Part shown: in pieces, positions 23,424 through 32,430 of the stretch
Layout of the letters: the number at the start of each line of letters is the position of its first letter
How positions within the stretch are numbered: position 1 is the stretch's first letter
Assembly: GCA_903834145.1 (NCBI GenBank)
Contig: CAILHY010000020.1
Coordinates: forward strand, 22,001-86,000
Length of the DNA: 64,000 nucleotides
From: an uncultured Actinomycetes bacterium
Lineage (GTDB): Bacteria > Actinomycetota > Actinomycetes > Nanopelagicales > Nanopelagicaceae
Direction of reading: 5' to 3'
Notes under the pieces: model-generated
What the model saw: only the letters and a program-made list of their open reading frames with translations
The model's database searches: none
What the model was told of the DNA's origin: nothing
Program-made: the position numbers and the translations under genes

Positions 23424-24458
23424 CTAAATAGAGACGGTGCTCACGCTCAGGCTGGAGGTCGCCTCAAGGTCAATAGAGCTGGCTGGACGTCCAGCCGAGA
23501 CCATGAGCGAGCCCAATGCGGCAACCATGGCACCGTTATCGGTACAGAGCCCCGGGGCTGGAATCCGAAGGCGAATCTTCGCCTCATGGCATCGATGCTT
23601 GGCAACCGCTCGTAACCGAGAATTGGCTGCAACTCCCCCGGCGATCACCAAAGAATCAATACCGGTCTTTTTGCATGCAGCTAGGGCTTTGAGGAGCAAC
23701 ACATCGACGATTGATTCTTGGAAGGAAGCAGCAACATCGGCTTTTGCGTAATCGGGAGTGCTCTCTAAATAACGAGCAACCGCCGTTTTCAATCCAGAGA
23801 AAGAAAAATCAAAAGGGCGAGTCGCCCAATCATTGGAATGCGTGAGTCCTCGTGGAAAATCAATTGCTTCCGGATTTCCCGCAATCGCTTCGCGATCAAT
23901 GGCAGGTCCGCCTGGAAAACCCAACCCCATGACGCGAGCAATCTTGTCGAATGCCTCCCCCGCTGCATCGTCCATACTTTCACCCAGTTTGATGACCGAT
24001 GATGTGATGTCATCGACTTGAAGCAGCGATGAATGTCCACCGCTCACAAGCAAAGCAATTGTTGGTTCTCGTGGTAAATCATGAGTAAGTAAATCAACAC
24101 AGACATGCGCTGCTAAATGGTTAACACCATACAAAGGTTTTCCAAGTCCAAGGGCTAAACCGCTTGCAGATGCAACGCCCACCAATAAGGCACCGATAAG
24201 TCCAGGACCAGCAGTGACAGCTACTGCGTCAATATCGCTCAAGGAAATCTTCGCATCAATGACTGCTTGTTGAAGACTCGGTAACATCGCCTCAAGATGC
24301 GCGCGGCTAGCGATTTCAGGAACAACGCCACCAAAACGTGCATGTTCTTCAACGCTTGAAGCAATCACATTTGCCAATAAGGTGCGCCCGCGCACGATTC
24401 CGATTGCAGTTTCGTCACAGGAAGTTTCAATGCCAAGGACTAAAGGCTCGTACATCAT
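23424..24458 (-). CDS. tsaD: tRNA N6-adenosine threonylcarbamoyltransferase TsaD
   Basis: 344 residues. Catalytic subunit that places threonylcarbamoyl on A37 of ANN-decoding tRNAs. N-terminal [15 protein letters not shown], metal-binding histidines in NHLAAHV, the SGGHSSLL phosphate loop and [10 protein letters not shown] are all present. Start ATG overlaps the rimI stop (ATGA); a second in-frame ATG follows directly. Last gene of tsaE-tsaB-rimI-tsaD. Confidence 0.96.
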   Translation of the reverse strand: MMYEPLVLGIETSCDETAIGIVRGRTLLANVIASSVEEHARFGGVVPEIASRAHLEAMLPSLQQAVIDAKISLSDIDAVAVTAGPGLIGALLVGVASASGLALGLGKPLYGVNHLAAHVCVDLLTHDLPREPTIALLVSGGHSSLLQVDDITSSVIKLGESMDDAAGEAFDKIARVMGLGFPGGPAIDREAIAGNPEAIDFPRGLTHSNDWATRPFDFSFSGLKTAVARYLESTPDYAKADVAASFQESIVDVLLLKALAACKKTGIDSLVIAGGVAANSRLRAVAKHRCHEAKIRLRIPAPGLCTDNGAMVAALGSLMVSAGRPASSIDLEATSSLSVSTVSI

Positions 24459-24913
24459 GACAATTCCTTCTTCATCACAAGTGCATGCACACCCGTGCCG
24501 TAATAATCATTTCGGCGTGAAATCGGCGTGAAACCACTCGATAGGTAGAGCGGATTTGCCTCGGAGTTGTCCTCACGCATTTCAAGAAAAATAGCGGGAG
24601 ATTTTCGCTCTTTAGCCCAATCAATGAGCTGATTCAACATTGCCCGACCGATACCTTGGCGTCGGTATTTCGGATCTACCGTAAGCGTATGAATATCCGC
24701 ATCGATTTCGTAATCGGGTGCAAATACTCCGGCATATCCAACAATCTGATTTTCACTATTGAGAGCCACTATGAGATACCGATTCTTGGGAACCCCCGCT
24801 AACTCTTCTTTGAATTGAGTCACTGCCCACGCATCATGCGGATAGATCGCGCGTTCCATACTGGCAACCACGGGAATATCTAGCGCCATCATTGCGCGAT
24901 AAGAAATACTCAC
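24455..24913 (-). CDS. rimI: Ribosomal protein S18-alanine N-acetyltransferase RimI-like (GNAT)
   Basis: 152 residues, one GNAT domain. The acetyl-CoA loop [10 protein letters not shown] (about 83-92) and the C-terminal NPLYLSSGF strand-helix pattern are clear. Usual substrate is the N-terminus of S18, but RimI enzymes can be broader. GTG start overlaps the tsaB stop by four bases (GTGA). In Actinobacteria rimI normally sits between tsaB and tsaD, as here. Confidence 0.9.
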   Translation of the reverse strand: MSISYRAMMALDIPVVASMERAIYPHDAWAVTQFKEELAGVPKNRYLIVALNSENQIVGYAGVFAPDYEIDADIHTLTVDPKYRRQGIGRAMLNQLIDWAKERKSPAIFLEMREDNSEANPLYLSSGFTPISRRNDYYGTGVHALVMKKELS

Positions 24914-25512
24914 GGTGTGCGCTCGCTTGTTGGCACCGCATCAGGACGGCGCAAATAGATCGGTTGGTCCAGGTGAAGATCTTGATTCTTTGCAAGTTCA
25001 ACCAAGGCTGCAACATCAGGGAATTGAATTTCATCATCACCTGTTAAAAGGTACTTCACGGCGCCCTCTCCAAATATAGGAACTCCTTGTAGCGCCACAT
25101 CTGCTGGGAAATCAACGGCAGGTGCATCTACGCGATCGCCATTGAAATATCGTGCCCAGTAAATCTCTTTACGCCTTGCATCTGTTGCCACAATGAAATC
25201 GTCTTTCGTTCGCACTTGTGTTGCGATGGCATCGAGTGAACAAATCCCTACGAGTGGGATCTGCCTTGCCAAAGCAAAGGATCGAGCGAAAGAGATTCCC
25301 ACGCGAAGCCCCGTGTAGGGACCAGGACCCATTCCCACAACAACTTGGTCGATCTCGAATTGAACTTCAAGGGCTTGCGCAACCATTCCAGGCAGTGCAT
25401 GACCATGGGAAGTAGCACCATCACGAAATCCGTGCCACAAAAGCGCGCTTTCATCGATGATCGCGACGGACGTCCGAGATGTTGAGGTGTCAATCGAGAG
25501 AGAAATACTCAT
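24910..25512 (-). CDS. tsaB: tRNA threonylcarbamoyladenosine modification protein TsaB
   Basis: About 200 residues. Non-catalytic partner of TsaD in t6A formation. N-terminal SLSIDTSTSRTSVAI and the GPGPYTGLRVGISFA motif identify the family. ATG at 25512 overlaps the tsaE stop (ATGA) and starts the protein at MSISLSIDTS; a TTG at 25530 would add six residues and lies inside tsaE. Confidence 0.93.
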   Translation of the reverse strand: MSISLSIDTSTSRTSVAIIDESALLWHGFRDGATSHGHALPGMVAQALEVQFEIDQVVVGMGPGPYTGLRVGISFARSFALARQIPLVGICSLDAIATQVRTKDDFIVATDARRKEIYWARYFNGDRVDAPAVDFPADVALQGVPIFGEGAVKYLLTGDDEIQFPDVAALVELAKNQDLHLDQPIYLRRPDAVPTSERTP

Positions 25513-25949
25513 AGAGAAAAGCCACCCCAACGTGCGCCGTGAGTTGTGAAAGTAACTTTGCGCTCTTCCTGCGTTCGATCTATAAAGATCTCTAGTCGCT
25601 CATCCGATAATCGCGCACTCTCTGCCCCACCCCATTCAATAACAGTGACGGCCCCTTCGCGCTCTGAATCCAGATCAAGATCATCCAAGGATAAATTGGG
25701 GTTATCGGATTCTAATAATCGATAGGCATCGACATGAATAAGCGGAATCAGACCAGGATGAATACGAGAGATAACAAATGTCGGTGAAGTAACTCCTTCA
25801 ATGCCCAGTGACGAGGCAATCCCTTGAGTCAGCAAGGTCTTTCCTGCTCCCAATGAACCATTAAGCAAAATCAGATCCCCGGCCTTGAGTTGCGATCCAA
25901 GGCGTTGGCCCAATGCGAACATCTCATCAGCCCTCGATATAGAGATCAT
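25509..25949 (-). CDS. tsaE: tRNA threonylcarbamoyladenosine modification ATPase TsaE
   Basis: 146 residues, the P-loop ATPase that resets the TsaBD complex. Walker A GSLGAGKTLLTQGIA near 32-46, SPTFV with the switch threonine, HVDAYRL and VIEWGGAE are all family motifs. It heads the tsaE-tsaB-rimI-tsaD unit. The gap before it (25950-26036) holds the terminator of the preceding transporter operon and probably the tsa promoter. Confidence 0.94.
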   Translation of the reverse strand: MISISRADEMFALGQRLGSQLKAGDLILLNGSLGAGKTLLTQGIASSLGIEGVTSPTFVISRIHPGLIPLIHVDAYRLLESDNPNLSLDDLDLDSEREGAVTVIEWGGAESARLSDERLEIFIDRTQEERKVTFTTHGARWGGFSL

Positions 25950-25984
25950 GTATTCAAGGTTAGTAGATGAGACTCATAAAGACA

Positions 25985-26021
25985 TAAAAAATGCGGGGCT
26001 CCGATTTCTCGAAGCCCCGCA
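25985..26021 (-). terminator. Rho-independent terminator after the liv/hydrolase operon
   Basis: Stem TGCGGGGCT (25992-26000) pairs with AGCCCCGCA (26013-26021) over a 12-base loop. Read on the minus strand the stem is followed by ATTTTTTATG (25991-25982), so it terminates transcription coming from the hydrolase gene at 26037. It separates the transporter operon from tsaE. Confidence 0.9.
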
Positions 26022-26036
26022 CCGGTTTCTTACTAT

Positions 26037-27677
26037 TTATTCATAGAACTTCAGCGCAGGAGCCCGGTACATTGGGTCAACACTGAGGTTTCCAGCTTTG
26101 CGAACCAACGTTGCAAGTGCTGAACCCGCTACGAATCCACCAGTTTTATCAACACTAACGAGTTCCTTCGCCACGACCATAAATTGCGCCGTCGTGAAGT
26201 TACAGTGATTAGTGCCTGGTGCAGCCGGTGTTGAAGTAATTGGCGCCGCTGTTGCATCGAATTTGGTGTACGAAGCTGGAGTCGTGCTCCAGATCGAGAC
26301 CAATTGCTTCTTAGGAGGTACATACGCACCTGTTGTCTTGTATGCCGACATCGCAGCAGCCTTTTCTGCTGCGAATTGTGCAGCGTACTTATCGGCTAAC
26401 CACTGTGAGGCACCTGCTGGAGTAATCGGATCAGCAACGCCCACCATAGTTACGGTAGGAATTGAAATCTTTCCAGTGTGTTGAATGAGTGCACGCATCT
26501 TGGCCATTGCTGCTGCATTTCCGGTAGCACGTGGTGCTCCTGGATTTGCAGTACTAAGAGCGCCAAGCATTCCTGCGATTGCTTCATCTCCACCTAGGGC
26601 GACGTTGAAAACAACACTGCCTGTAGCAACACGCGCTGCGTAGTCAGTTTTGGTGTTGTCAAATATCGCACCCCCGGATTGTCCCTCAACATCTTGAATT
26701 GCCAAGATTGCGAGAGCACCGGCATTCGCTCCATTTTCCAAGACAGCAAGTGCTGGGCTGACTGCCAATGGGAACGCTAACTTCAACGCGCCCGCTGGGC
26801 CAGAGATGGAATCGAAATGTGCACTCTGTGTGTTGATGCCTGACATTAAACCAATCAAGAGCAACGCACTACGGACTGGAATTCCAGCCTTTGCAAGTGC
26901 TTGACCCGTTGCACTGGAAGTATCTGGCCATGCACCTGAACTGATTCCGGCTTGAACTTTGCCAAGAACGGTAAAGAACTTAACGAGGTCGCCCATTGCT
27001 TGCGCATATCCGGCAGCACCTGCGGCGTAATTGCCACCTTGAATGGATGGATCAAATAGAGTTTTTACTCCCCATAAGAAATCTCCAGCCATTGTGAGTT
27101 CGTTCTCTACTGTTCCCGCTGCCATACACATAGGTGCAGCAGCTGTGAGCAAATCAGGATGAGTCTCTGCAAGTGCCTGAGTAATAAAGCCACCAAGAGA
27201 TTGTCCCCATGCCATAACCTTTTTAGTCGTTGGGAATTGCTTCTTCACGATGCCGATTAATTCGACGTCCGTTGCAACAGCAGAATCTGCGTTCCAACCT
27301 TGACGAGCAAATCCGGAACCAGTAAGCGCATATCCCTGACTTAATAGGTACTGAGAAATTGCCATGTTGCCACCAGATTGTCCTGGTGCAGTCTCAGCAG
27401 TATTCGTAACCTTGTATCCACCGTATCCAGGTATTCCTGCAGGAACTGGCACATTGGGACGATAGCCATGCGAGTAGAGAATGACTGTTCCATTGAAGTT
27501 TCCAGGAACTTGAATTGCATACGGCGCACCATCAGAGGTAACTCCACCGCATGAATTAAGAGTCAGTTTGCCATCGCAGGCAGGGTCTGCAGCATGGGCT
27601 GCAGTTGGAAGTGCGACAACCATCATTGATACCAATGCGGTCGCCGATAGCATTGAAAGTACACGTGCCTTCGTCAT
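26037..27677 (-). CDS. Secreted alpha/beta hydrolase, co-encoded with a branched-chain amino-acid-type ABC importer
   Basis: About 546 residues with a signal peptide (cleavage near AHA-AD, residue 30). The alpha/beta-hydrolase core shows an oxyanion HGY, the nucleophile elbow GQSLGG (Ser near 160), GVADPITP (candidate acid) and TNHCNF (candidate His). A long Ala-rich insert lies between elbow and acid. ATG at 27677 has GAGG nine bases before it; ATG at 27692 overlaps the livK stop. The substrate cannot be read from sequence: ester, lactone or amide hydrolysis are possible. Being last in the transporter operon suggests it frees the molecule that the importer takes up. Confidence 0.8.
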   Translation of the reverse strand: MTKARVLSMLSATALVSMMVVALPTAAHAADPACDGKLTLNSCGGVTSDGAPYAIQVPGNFNGTVILYSHGYRPNVPVPAGIPGYGGYKVTNTAETAPGQSGGNMAISQYLLSQGYALTGSGFARQGWNADSAVATDVELIGIVKKQFPTTKKVMAWGQSLGGFITQALAETHPDLLTAAAPMCMAAGTVENELTMAGDFLWGVKTLFDPSIQGGNYAAGAAGYAQAMGDLVKFFTVLGKVQAGISSGAWPDTSSATGQALAKAGIPVRSALLLIGLMSGINTQSAHFDSISGPAGALKLAFPLAVSPALAVLENGANAGALAILAIQDVEGQSGGAIFDNTKTDYAARVATGSVVFNVALGGDEAIAGMLGALSTANPGAPRATGNAAAMAKMRALIQHTGKISIPTVTMVGVADPITPAGASQWLADKYAAQFAAEKAAAMSAYKTTGAYVPPKKQLVSIWSTTPASYTKFDATAAPITSTPAAPGTNHCNFTTAQFMVVAKELVSVDKTGGFVAGSALATLVRKAGNLSVDPMYRAPALKFYE

Positions 27678-27691
27678 AGTTAGTGTCCTCA

Positions 27692-28999
27692 TTAGTTTGT
27701 TGGCAATCCGTTAACTGGCATTGCTGGACGCTTATATGTGGACTTAGCCACGGCGCCTGCTCCAGAGTCGGTTGTGTAAACGGTGTAAACACCACCATTT
27801 GGTTTCAAGGTTGCAGTTCCATCGTAGGTTCCAAACCAGTAGCCGTCATATCCGGTATGGCTTGTAGCAGTTGGTGCCATTGGCGTGAGGCCAGCACTTG
27901 CGAAGGTAGAACCCTTAGTTTCGATGGCTGTAATCAAGCCCTTTCGGGTGAGATTTTTTCCAGCCGCAGCAATGGCTTGAACGGTCACGAATGCAGTATT
28001 CATGCCTGCCAAGATGTTGTTATCGAATGTTGCGCCAGGGTTGTACTTGGTGTTGATGGTCTGGAACAACTTAACGTACTCATCCGTTGTGTCAGCAGGT
28101 GCTGGCAAGAATGACGCAGTCTGAACGCCTGTAAACAATGGAGCAGGTACGCCAGCAAGTTTGATTGCCGTTGCATCTCCACCAACAGAACCAAGAATCC
28201 ACTGTGGGTGATACTTCATTGCATATGCCGCGCCAAGTGCTGCGGCCGTTGCGCTAGACACACCAAAAAGAACAACAACTTCAGCGCCACCGGCTTGTAA
28301 CTTCGTAATCCATGTTGGTGGTGTTGTTGGTGTTGCCTGTGAGAGAGGTGCATAAGGAACGGTTACATCAAAAGTAACTCCGCCGGTTTTAAATCCAGCA
28401 AGAGCATCGCGACCGAAATCATCGGCTTGATAGAGCAATCCCAATTTCTTTCCAGGGAAATTCTCCTTGATGTACATCGACATAATCTTTGCTTCCATGA
28501 TGTAAGAAGGAAAGAGTGAGAATGTTGTTGGGTAAGCCTTCTTATCTGCGAAGCCGCTGAATCCTGTGTTTACGAAGAGATCAGGAATTCCACGACGACC
28601 AGGGTTGACAAGGGCAGCAACAGCTTTGTTGTTTGCGGTACCTAGTGCTCCGACCATTGCAAAGACTTTATCTTGCAAAATTAATTCATTCGTTGCCTGC
28701 ACTGAAGCAGTAGGAGTGTAAGCATCGTCTTTTACGACCAAAGTGATCTTTCGACCATTGACGCCACCATTTGCATTGACATAATCAAAATACGCCTTCA
28801 TTGCACCAGGGATCTTGTTGTAACCAGGTGATGCGGCGCCAGTCATTGGCAACGTGATACCTAACTTAATTGAGTTGGAAGTAACTCCAACTTCATTGCG
28901 CACTGAGAAGGCTTGAGCTGGAATAGCCGAAAGGGTTAGGGCTCCAGTTACAAGCACCGCAGAAGCTACGAGAAGCTTCCGACGATTTGTTCCGATCAT
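27692..28999 (-). CDS. livK: ABC transporter substrate-binding protein, LivK-like (Peripla_BP_6)
   Basis: 435 residues. N-terminal signal peptide with twin arginines (TNRRKLLVAS), hydrophobic core and AQA-F cleavage near residue 31. The mature part starts IKLGITLPMTGAASPG, typical of type I branched-chain amino-acid/amide/urea receptors. There is no lipobox cysteine, which is unusual for a binding protein in a Gram-positive lineage. SD GGAAGGA lies five bases before ATG. The ligand is not predictable; leucine-type amino acids, amides, urea or aromatic compounds are all known in the family. Confidence 0.87.
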   Translation of the reverse strand: MIGTNRRKLLVASAVLVTGALTLSAIPAQAFSVRNEVGVTSNSIKLGITLPMTGAASPGYNKIPGAMKAYFDYVNANGGVNGRKITLVVKDDAYTPTASVQATNELILQDKVFAMVGALGTANNKAVAALVNPGRRGIPDLFVNTGFSGFADKKAYPTTFSLFPSYIMEAKIMSMYIKENFPGKKLGLLYQADDFGRDALAGFKTGGVTFDVTVPYAPLSQATPTTPPTWITKLQAGGAEVVVLFGVSSATAAALGAAYAMKYHPQWILGSVGGDATAIKLAGVPAPLFTGVQTASFLPAPADTTDEYVKLFQTINTKYNPGATFDNNILAGMNTAFVTVQAIAAAGKNLTRKGLITAIETKGSTFASAGLTPMAPTATSHTGYDGYWFGTYDGTATLKPNGGVYTVYTTDSGAGAVAKSTYKRPAMPVNGLPTN

Positions 29000-29046
29000 G
29001 TATGTCCTTCCATCGAGGGGTGGTTGGCCTGATGATTAATGATCGG

Positions 29047-30048
29047 TTAACGCGAGGTGGACACACTCCTTCGAGTGCGAATACTTCGCAACTGTTCTAC
29101 TGGTCCGTTCGGAACGAGCATGACCACCAGAATCAGTAACGCGCTCACCAATAAACCAGGCAAGTTCGAGGTCACCGCACCTGAGTCTCCAAGGCGATGG
29201 GATATCGCGTTGGCAATTTCAGGCGTAGCGACCAGGGTCACTGCGCCAATCATGACGCCTGGGAGGGTGGTTACGCCAGAGAGAACCGCGCCCGTTAGGA
29301 GGGAAAAAGACAAGGTCAACGGGAAGGCGCTAGGGGAAACGGTACCGATAGTCATTGCGAGCAAAGCTCCGGCCAGGCCTGCCAGGCCGGCGCTGAGCGT
29401 AAATGCTAACGTTTTAGCCTTACCCACGTGGATTCCAGCCAATTCGGCCGCTACTTCATTGCCGCGTACAGCCCGCCACGTACGCCCATAGCGCGAACGA
29501 AGAATGTTTTGGAGCCACCACAGCGCTATGAGAGCGGCCGATGAGGCTATCCAGAAGTACCACTTATAGGGAGAAAAATCGGCGCCTAAAGAGGCAGGTG
29601 GCGCTCCCACATCAAAGAGCAAGCCTTGTTCGCCTCCCAAAAAGGAGAACTGATTGGCGATCGATGGAAGTCCGACCGCCAAAGCTAACGTGGTGCCAGC
29701 AAGGTAGGGGCCAGACAAGCGAGCGGCGGCGGTCCCTAGCACTGAGCCCGCTGCCGCAGTGGCCAACACGGCAACAGCAAAACACAACCAGATCGGCAGC
29801 GACCAATAATTTCTCGCAAGCACTGCTGAATAACCACCAATGGCAAGGAGGGCTCCGTGACCGAGGGAAACTTGTCCCGAGTAACCCGTTAATAAAATTA
29901 TTGAAGAGATTGCCACGACAAACATGGCCAATGTTGCGCCTTGATAAACGCGAAGTTCATCCACGCGATTTCCGGCTAAGAAAAGCAGGCAGCCCAGAGC
30001 GCCAAAGAAAAGAAGGCGTCCGATATTGGAGTGAATTAATTTATGCAC
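29047..30048 (-). CDS. livM: Branched-chain amino-acid-type ABC permease LivM
   Basis: 333 residues with about nine hydrophobic segments. LTGYSGQVSLGHGALLAIGGYSA is the LivM signature, and the EAA-like loop (VRGNEVAAELAGIHVGKAKTLAF) contacts the ATPases. Overlaps livH by eight bases. The C-terminus ends in a basic tail rich in Arg/Ser. Confidence 0.92.
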   Translation of the reverse strand: MHKLIHSNIGRLLFFGALGCLLFLAGNRVDELRVYQGATLAMFVVAISSIILLTGYSGQVSLGHGALLAIGGYSAVLARNYWSLPIWLCFAVAVLATAAAGSVLGTAAARLSGPYLAGTTLALAVGLPSIANQFSFLGGEQGLLFDVGAPPASLGADFSPYKWYFWIASSAALIALWWLQNILRSRYGRTWRAVRGNEVAAELAGIHVGKAKTLAFTLSAGLAGLAGALLAMTIGTVSPSAFPLTLSFSLLTGAVLSGVTTLPGVMIGAVTLVATPEIANAISHRLGDSGAVTSNLPGLLVSALLILVVMLVPNGPVEQLRSIRTRRSVSTSR

Positions 30049-30946
30049 GTCGACCTGCTTTCTTGCCCATTATTCCTTGAGGGCGCACCAGCAATACAAC
30101 GATCAATAAAACAAAAGCAGTCATAAAAAGAAGCGTCGCATTCACATACATCAAAACTATTGCCAGAACTAATCCCAACAAAAGTCCACCGATGACAGCT
30201 CCGACCAAACTTTCAAGCCCGCCAATAACGGCAGCGATAAATCCAAAAACGAGTAGCAAACTAAATTCCAATGAATCTGGAGAAAGCGCTCCCGTGCCGT
30301 TGGGCGTTTGCAACATTCCAGCCGCGGCGCCAGCTGCGCCAGCAATTGCCCAACCGAGGGTGCGGATTGCGTCAACTTTTACCCCAGCCAATCGTGCAAT
30401 TTCCGGTGCATATGCCGATGCCCGAAGAGCTAAACCAATATTGGTCTTTGTAAAGATTAAAGAAAGAAGAATCATCATGATGAGTACTGCAGAAAGGATT
30501 ACTAATTTAAAAGGCGAAAGCGCAAAAGTATGTCCTGAAATTGTAAATCCAACATTCGATAATGGCGGGCGAATGATCGTTTCTTTTCCACCCATAAAAA
30601 TTCCGATGCCGCCTCGGATAATTCCCAACAGCCCCAATGTCGCAATGATCGGAGCGACACCGGCGATCGGACCTGTGTTGCGTTTGAATAAAGTGCGCAT
30701 GAAGAGCATTTCAATGAGTGCCGAAACGCCGGCCCCAAGAATCATCGCCAGCGCCAAAGCGATCCAGAAAGAGTGAAAACGGCCCATACATTCGTATCCG
30801 ATGTAGGTAGAAAGTAAGGCTTGACCCGCTTGAGCAAAATTAACGACCCGAGTGCTTCGCCAAACAAGAACTAAGGCAATAGCCATGAGGGAATAAACCG
30901 CGCCAGAAGTAAGGCCGATAAGAAGGGTATCTATAAAAGTAAACAC
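30041..30946 (-). CDS. livH: Branched-chain amino-acid-type ABC permease LivH
   Basis: 301 residues, about eight membrane segments. Start LLIGLTSGAVYSLMAIALVLVW, the RASAYAPEIARLAGVKVD coupling loop and GGLESLVGAVIGGLLLG are characteristic of LivH. Twelve bases downstream of livF and overlapping livM, so it forms the heterodimeric channel with LivM. Confidence 0.93.
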   Translation of the reverse strand: MFTFIDTLLIGLTSGAVYSLMAIALVLVWRSTRVVNFAQAGQALLSTYIGYECMGRFHSFWIALALAMILGAGVSALIEMLFMRTLFKRNTGPIAGVAPIIATLGLLGIIRGGIGIFMGGKETIIRPPLSNVGFTISGHTFALSPFKLVILSAVLIMMILLSLIFTKTNIGLALRASAYAPEIARLAGVKVDAIRTLGWAIAGAAGAAAGMLQTPNGTGALSPDSLEFSLLLVFGFIAAVIGGLESLVGAVIGGLLLGLVLAIVLMYVNATLLFMTAFVLLIVVLLVRPQGIMGKKAGRRA

Positions 30947-30958
30947 TGATATCGCCTC

Positions 30959-31669
30959 CTAATATCCCAAGTAAGCCGCACGCACTTGCGGATTCTCGAT
31001 AAGGGATTGGGCGCGATCTGTAGCGGCAATTCGACCAAGATTAAGCACAATTCCAACATCAGCAATTTCCAACGCACCTAAAGCGTTCTGCTCCACCAAA
31101 ACAACAGTGAGCCCCATTTGCGTCGTGAGATCGCGAATACTTTGGAAGATTTGCGCAATTACTAACGGCGCGAGCCCCAAGGAAGGTTCATCTAGCAAAA
31201 GCAACTCTGGTTTGGCCATGAGCGCCCTGCCTATGGCGAGCATCTGGCGTTCACCTCCAGAGAGCGTGTCAGCAAGTTGCCCTGCTCTTTCTTCTAATCG
31301 TGGAAAAGTTTCAAATATTTTGTTGCGCGTTTGCTCAGATTCTTTCGCATTTCTCCTCCAAAGCGCGCCGAGATTTAGATTCTCTTCCACGCTTAATTCA
31401 GGGATTACAGACTTGCCTTCGGAAACATGTGAGACGCCAAAGCGCACCAGTTTTTCAGGTTTCGAATGGAGTAGATCGTGACCCTTCCATGTTGCGCTAC
31501 CGCTTCTTGCCGGTGTGAGACCAGATAATGCTCGAAGCAATGTGGTCTTTCCTGCGCCATTTGCCCCAATTACAGCAGCAAGTTGACCTTGTTCGATTCT
31601 CAACGAAACGTGATCAACAGCGCGAATCGCTCCGTGATCAACACAAAGTTCGCTAACGATAAGAGTCAT
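30959..31669 (-). CDS. livF: ABC transporter ATP-binding protein LivF
   Basis: 236 residues. Walker A GANGAGKTTLLRAL, signature LSGGERQMLAIGRALM, Walker B ELLLLDEPSLGLAPL and switch VEQNA define LivF. ATGA overlap with livG. Pairs with LivG to drive the LivHM importer. Confidence 0.93.
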   Translation of the reverse strand: MTLIVSELCVDHGAIRAVDHVSLRIEQGQLAAVIGANGAGKTTLLRALSGLTPARSGSATWKGHDLLHSKPEKLVRFGVSHVSEGKSVIPELSVEENLNLGALWRRNAKESEQTRNKIFETFPRLEERAGQLADTLSGGERQMLAIGRALMAKPELLLLDEPSLGLAPLVIAQIFQSIRDLTTQMGLTVVLVEQNALGALEIADVGIVLNLGRIAATDRAQSLIENPQVRAAYLGY

Positions 31670-32430
31670 GTTGCACTCGCCCCAAGATATGCCGCGATAA
31701 CGGCTGGGTCACGTCGAACAGTTTCCGCAGCACCACTGGAAATCACTTCACCAAAGTTAAGGACATAGAGACGATCACAGACTGACATAACGACATCCAT
31801 GTGATGCTCAACCAACAAAATAGAGCACTGCAATTTTAAGTTATGGATTAACCCATTCATCCACGCGATATCTTCGGCACCTAATCCTCCAGCTGGTTCA
31901 TCCAACATAAGGATTCGGGGTTCACTCACAAGTGCGCGCGCAATTGCGACCCGCTTCGTATCAGGATAGGACAAAGTGTCAGCGCGACGATCCGCCAAAC
32001 CCGTTGCATATACTCGTTCGAGTGCGAGCATTGCGCGATCTCGTAATTTGCTTTCATCTTTGCTTCTGCCAAATGCCGCAGAAATAAAACCCGTATGCGC
32101 AAATTTCTGAGCACCGATCATGACGTTTTCGACGACCGTCAGATCCGGGAACAGGGCAACACCTTGAAGAGTCCTGGCAATTCCAAAATCAACAAGTTCA
32201 TTGGTCTTTGGCCAACTGTGCGATTTTCCATCAAGAGTGAGTTGACCTTGAGTAGGTTCCACTAATCCACACAGCGCATTAAATAGCGTGGTCTTGCCGG
32301 CGCCATTGGGTCCAATAACTCCGACTACTTCTTGATGCCGAAGTTCAAGAAAGACATCATTGAGCGCACGAAGCCCACCAAAATCGACGCGAAGATTTTC
32401 GACGCCAAGGAGCGCAGAGGGGGTGGTCAC
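31666..32430 (-). CDS. livG: ABC transporter ATP-binding protein LivG
   Basis: 254 residues. VDFGGLRALNDV, Walker A GPNGAGKTTLFNAL, the LivG-specific RTLQGVALFPDLTVVENV segment, Walker B RILMLDEPAGGLG and switch HHMDVV. The signature region reads LSYPDTKRVAIARAL, where the canonical LSGGQ/LSYGQ is altered to SYPDT. It starts with GTG overlapping the alr stop (GTGA), so the transporter operon is translationally coupled to alr. Confidence 0.92.
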   Translation of the reverse strand: MTTPSALLGVENLRVDFGGLRALNDVFLELRHQEVVGVIGPNGAGKTTLFNALCGLVEPTQGQLTLDGKSHSWPKTNELVDFGIARTLQGVALFPDLTVVENVMIGAQKFAHTGFISAAFGRSKDESKLRDRAMLALERVYATGLADRRADTLSYPDTKRVAIARALVSEPRILMLDEPAGGLGAEDIAWMNGLIHNLKLQCSILLVEHHMDVVMSVCDRLYVLNFGEVISSGAAETVRRDPAVIAAYLGASAT

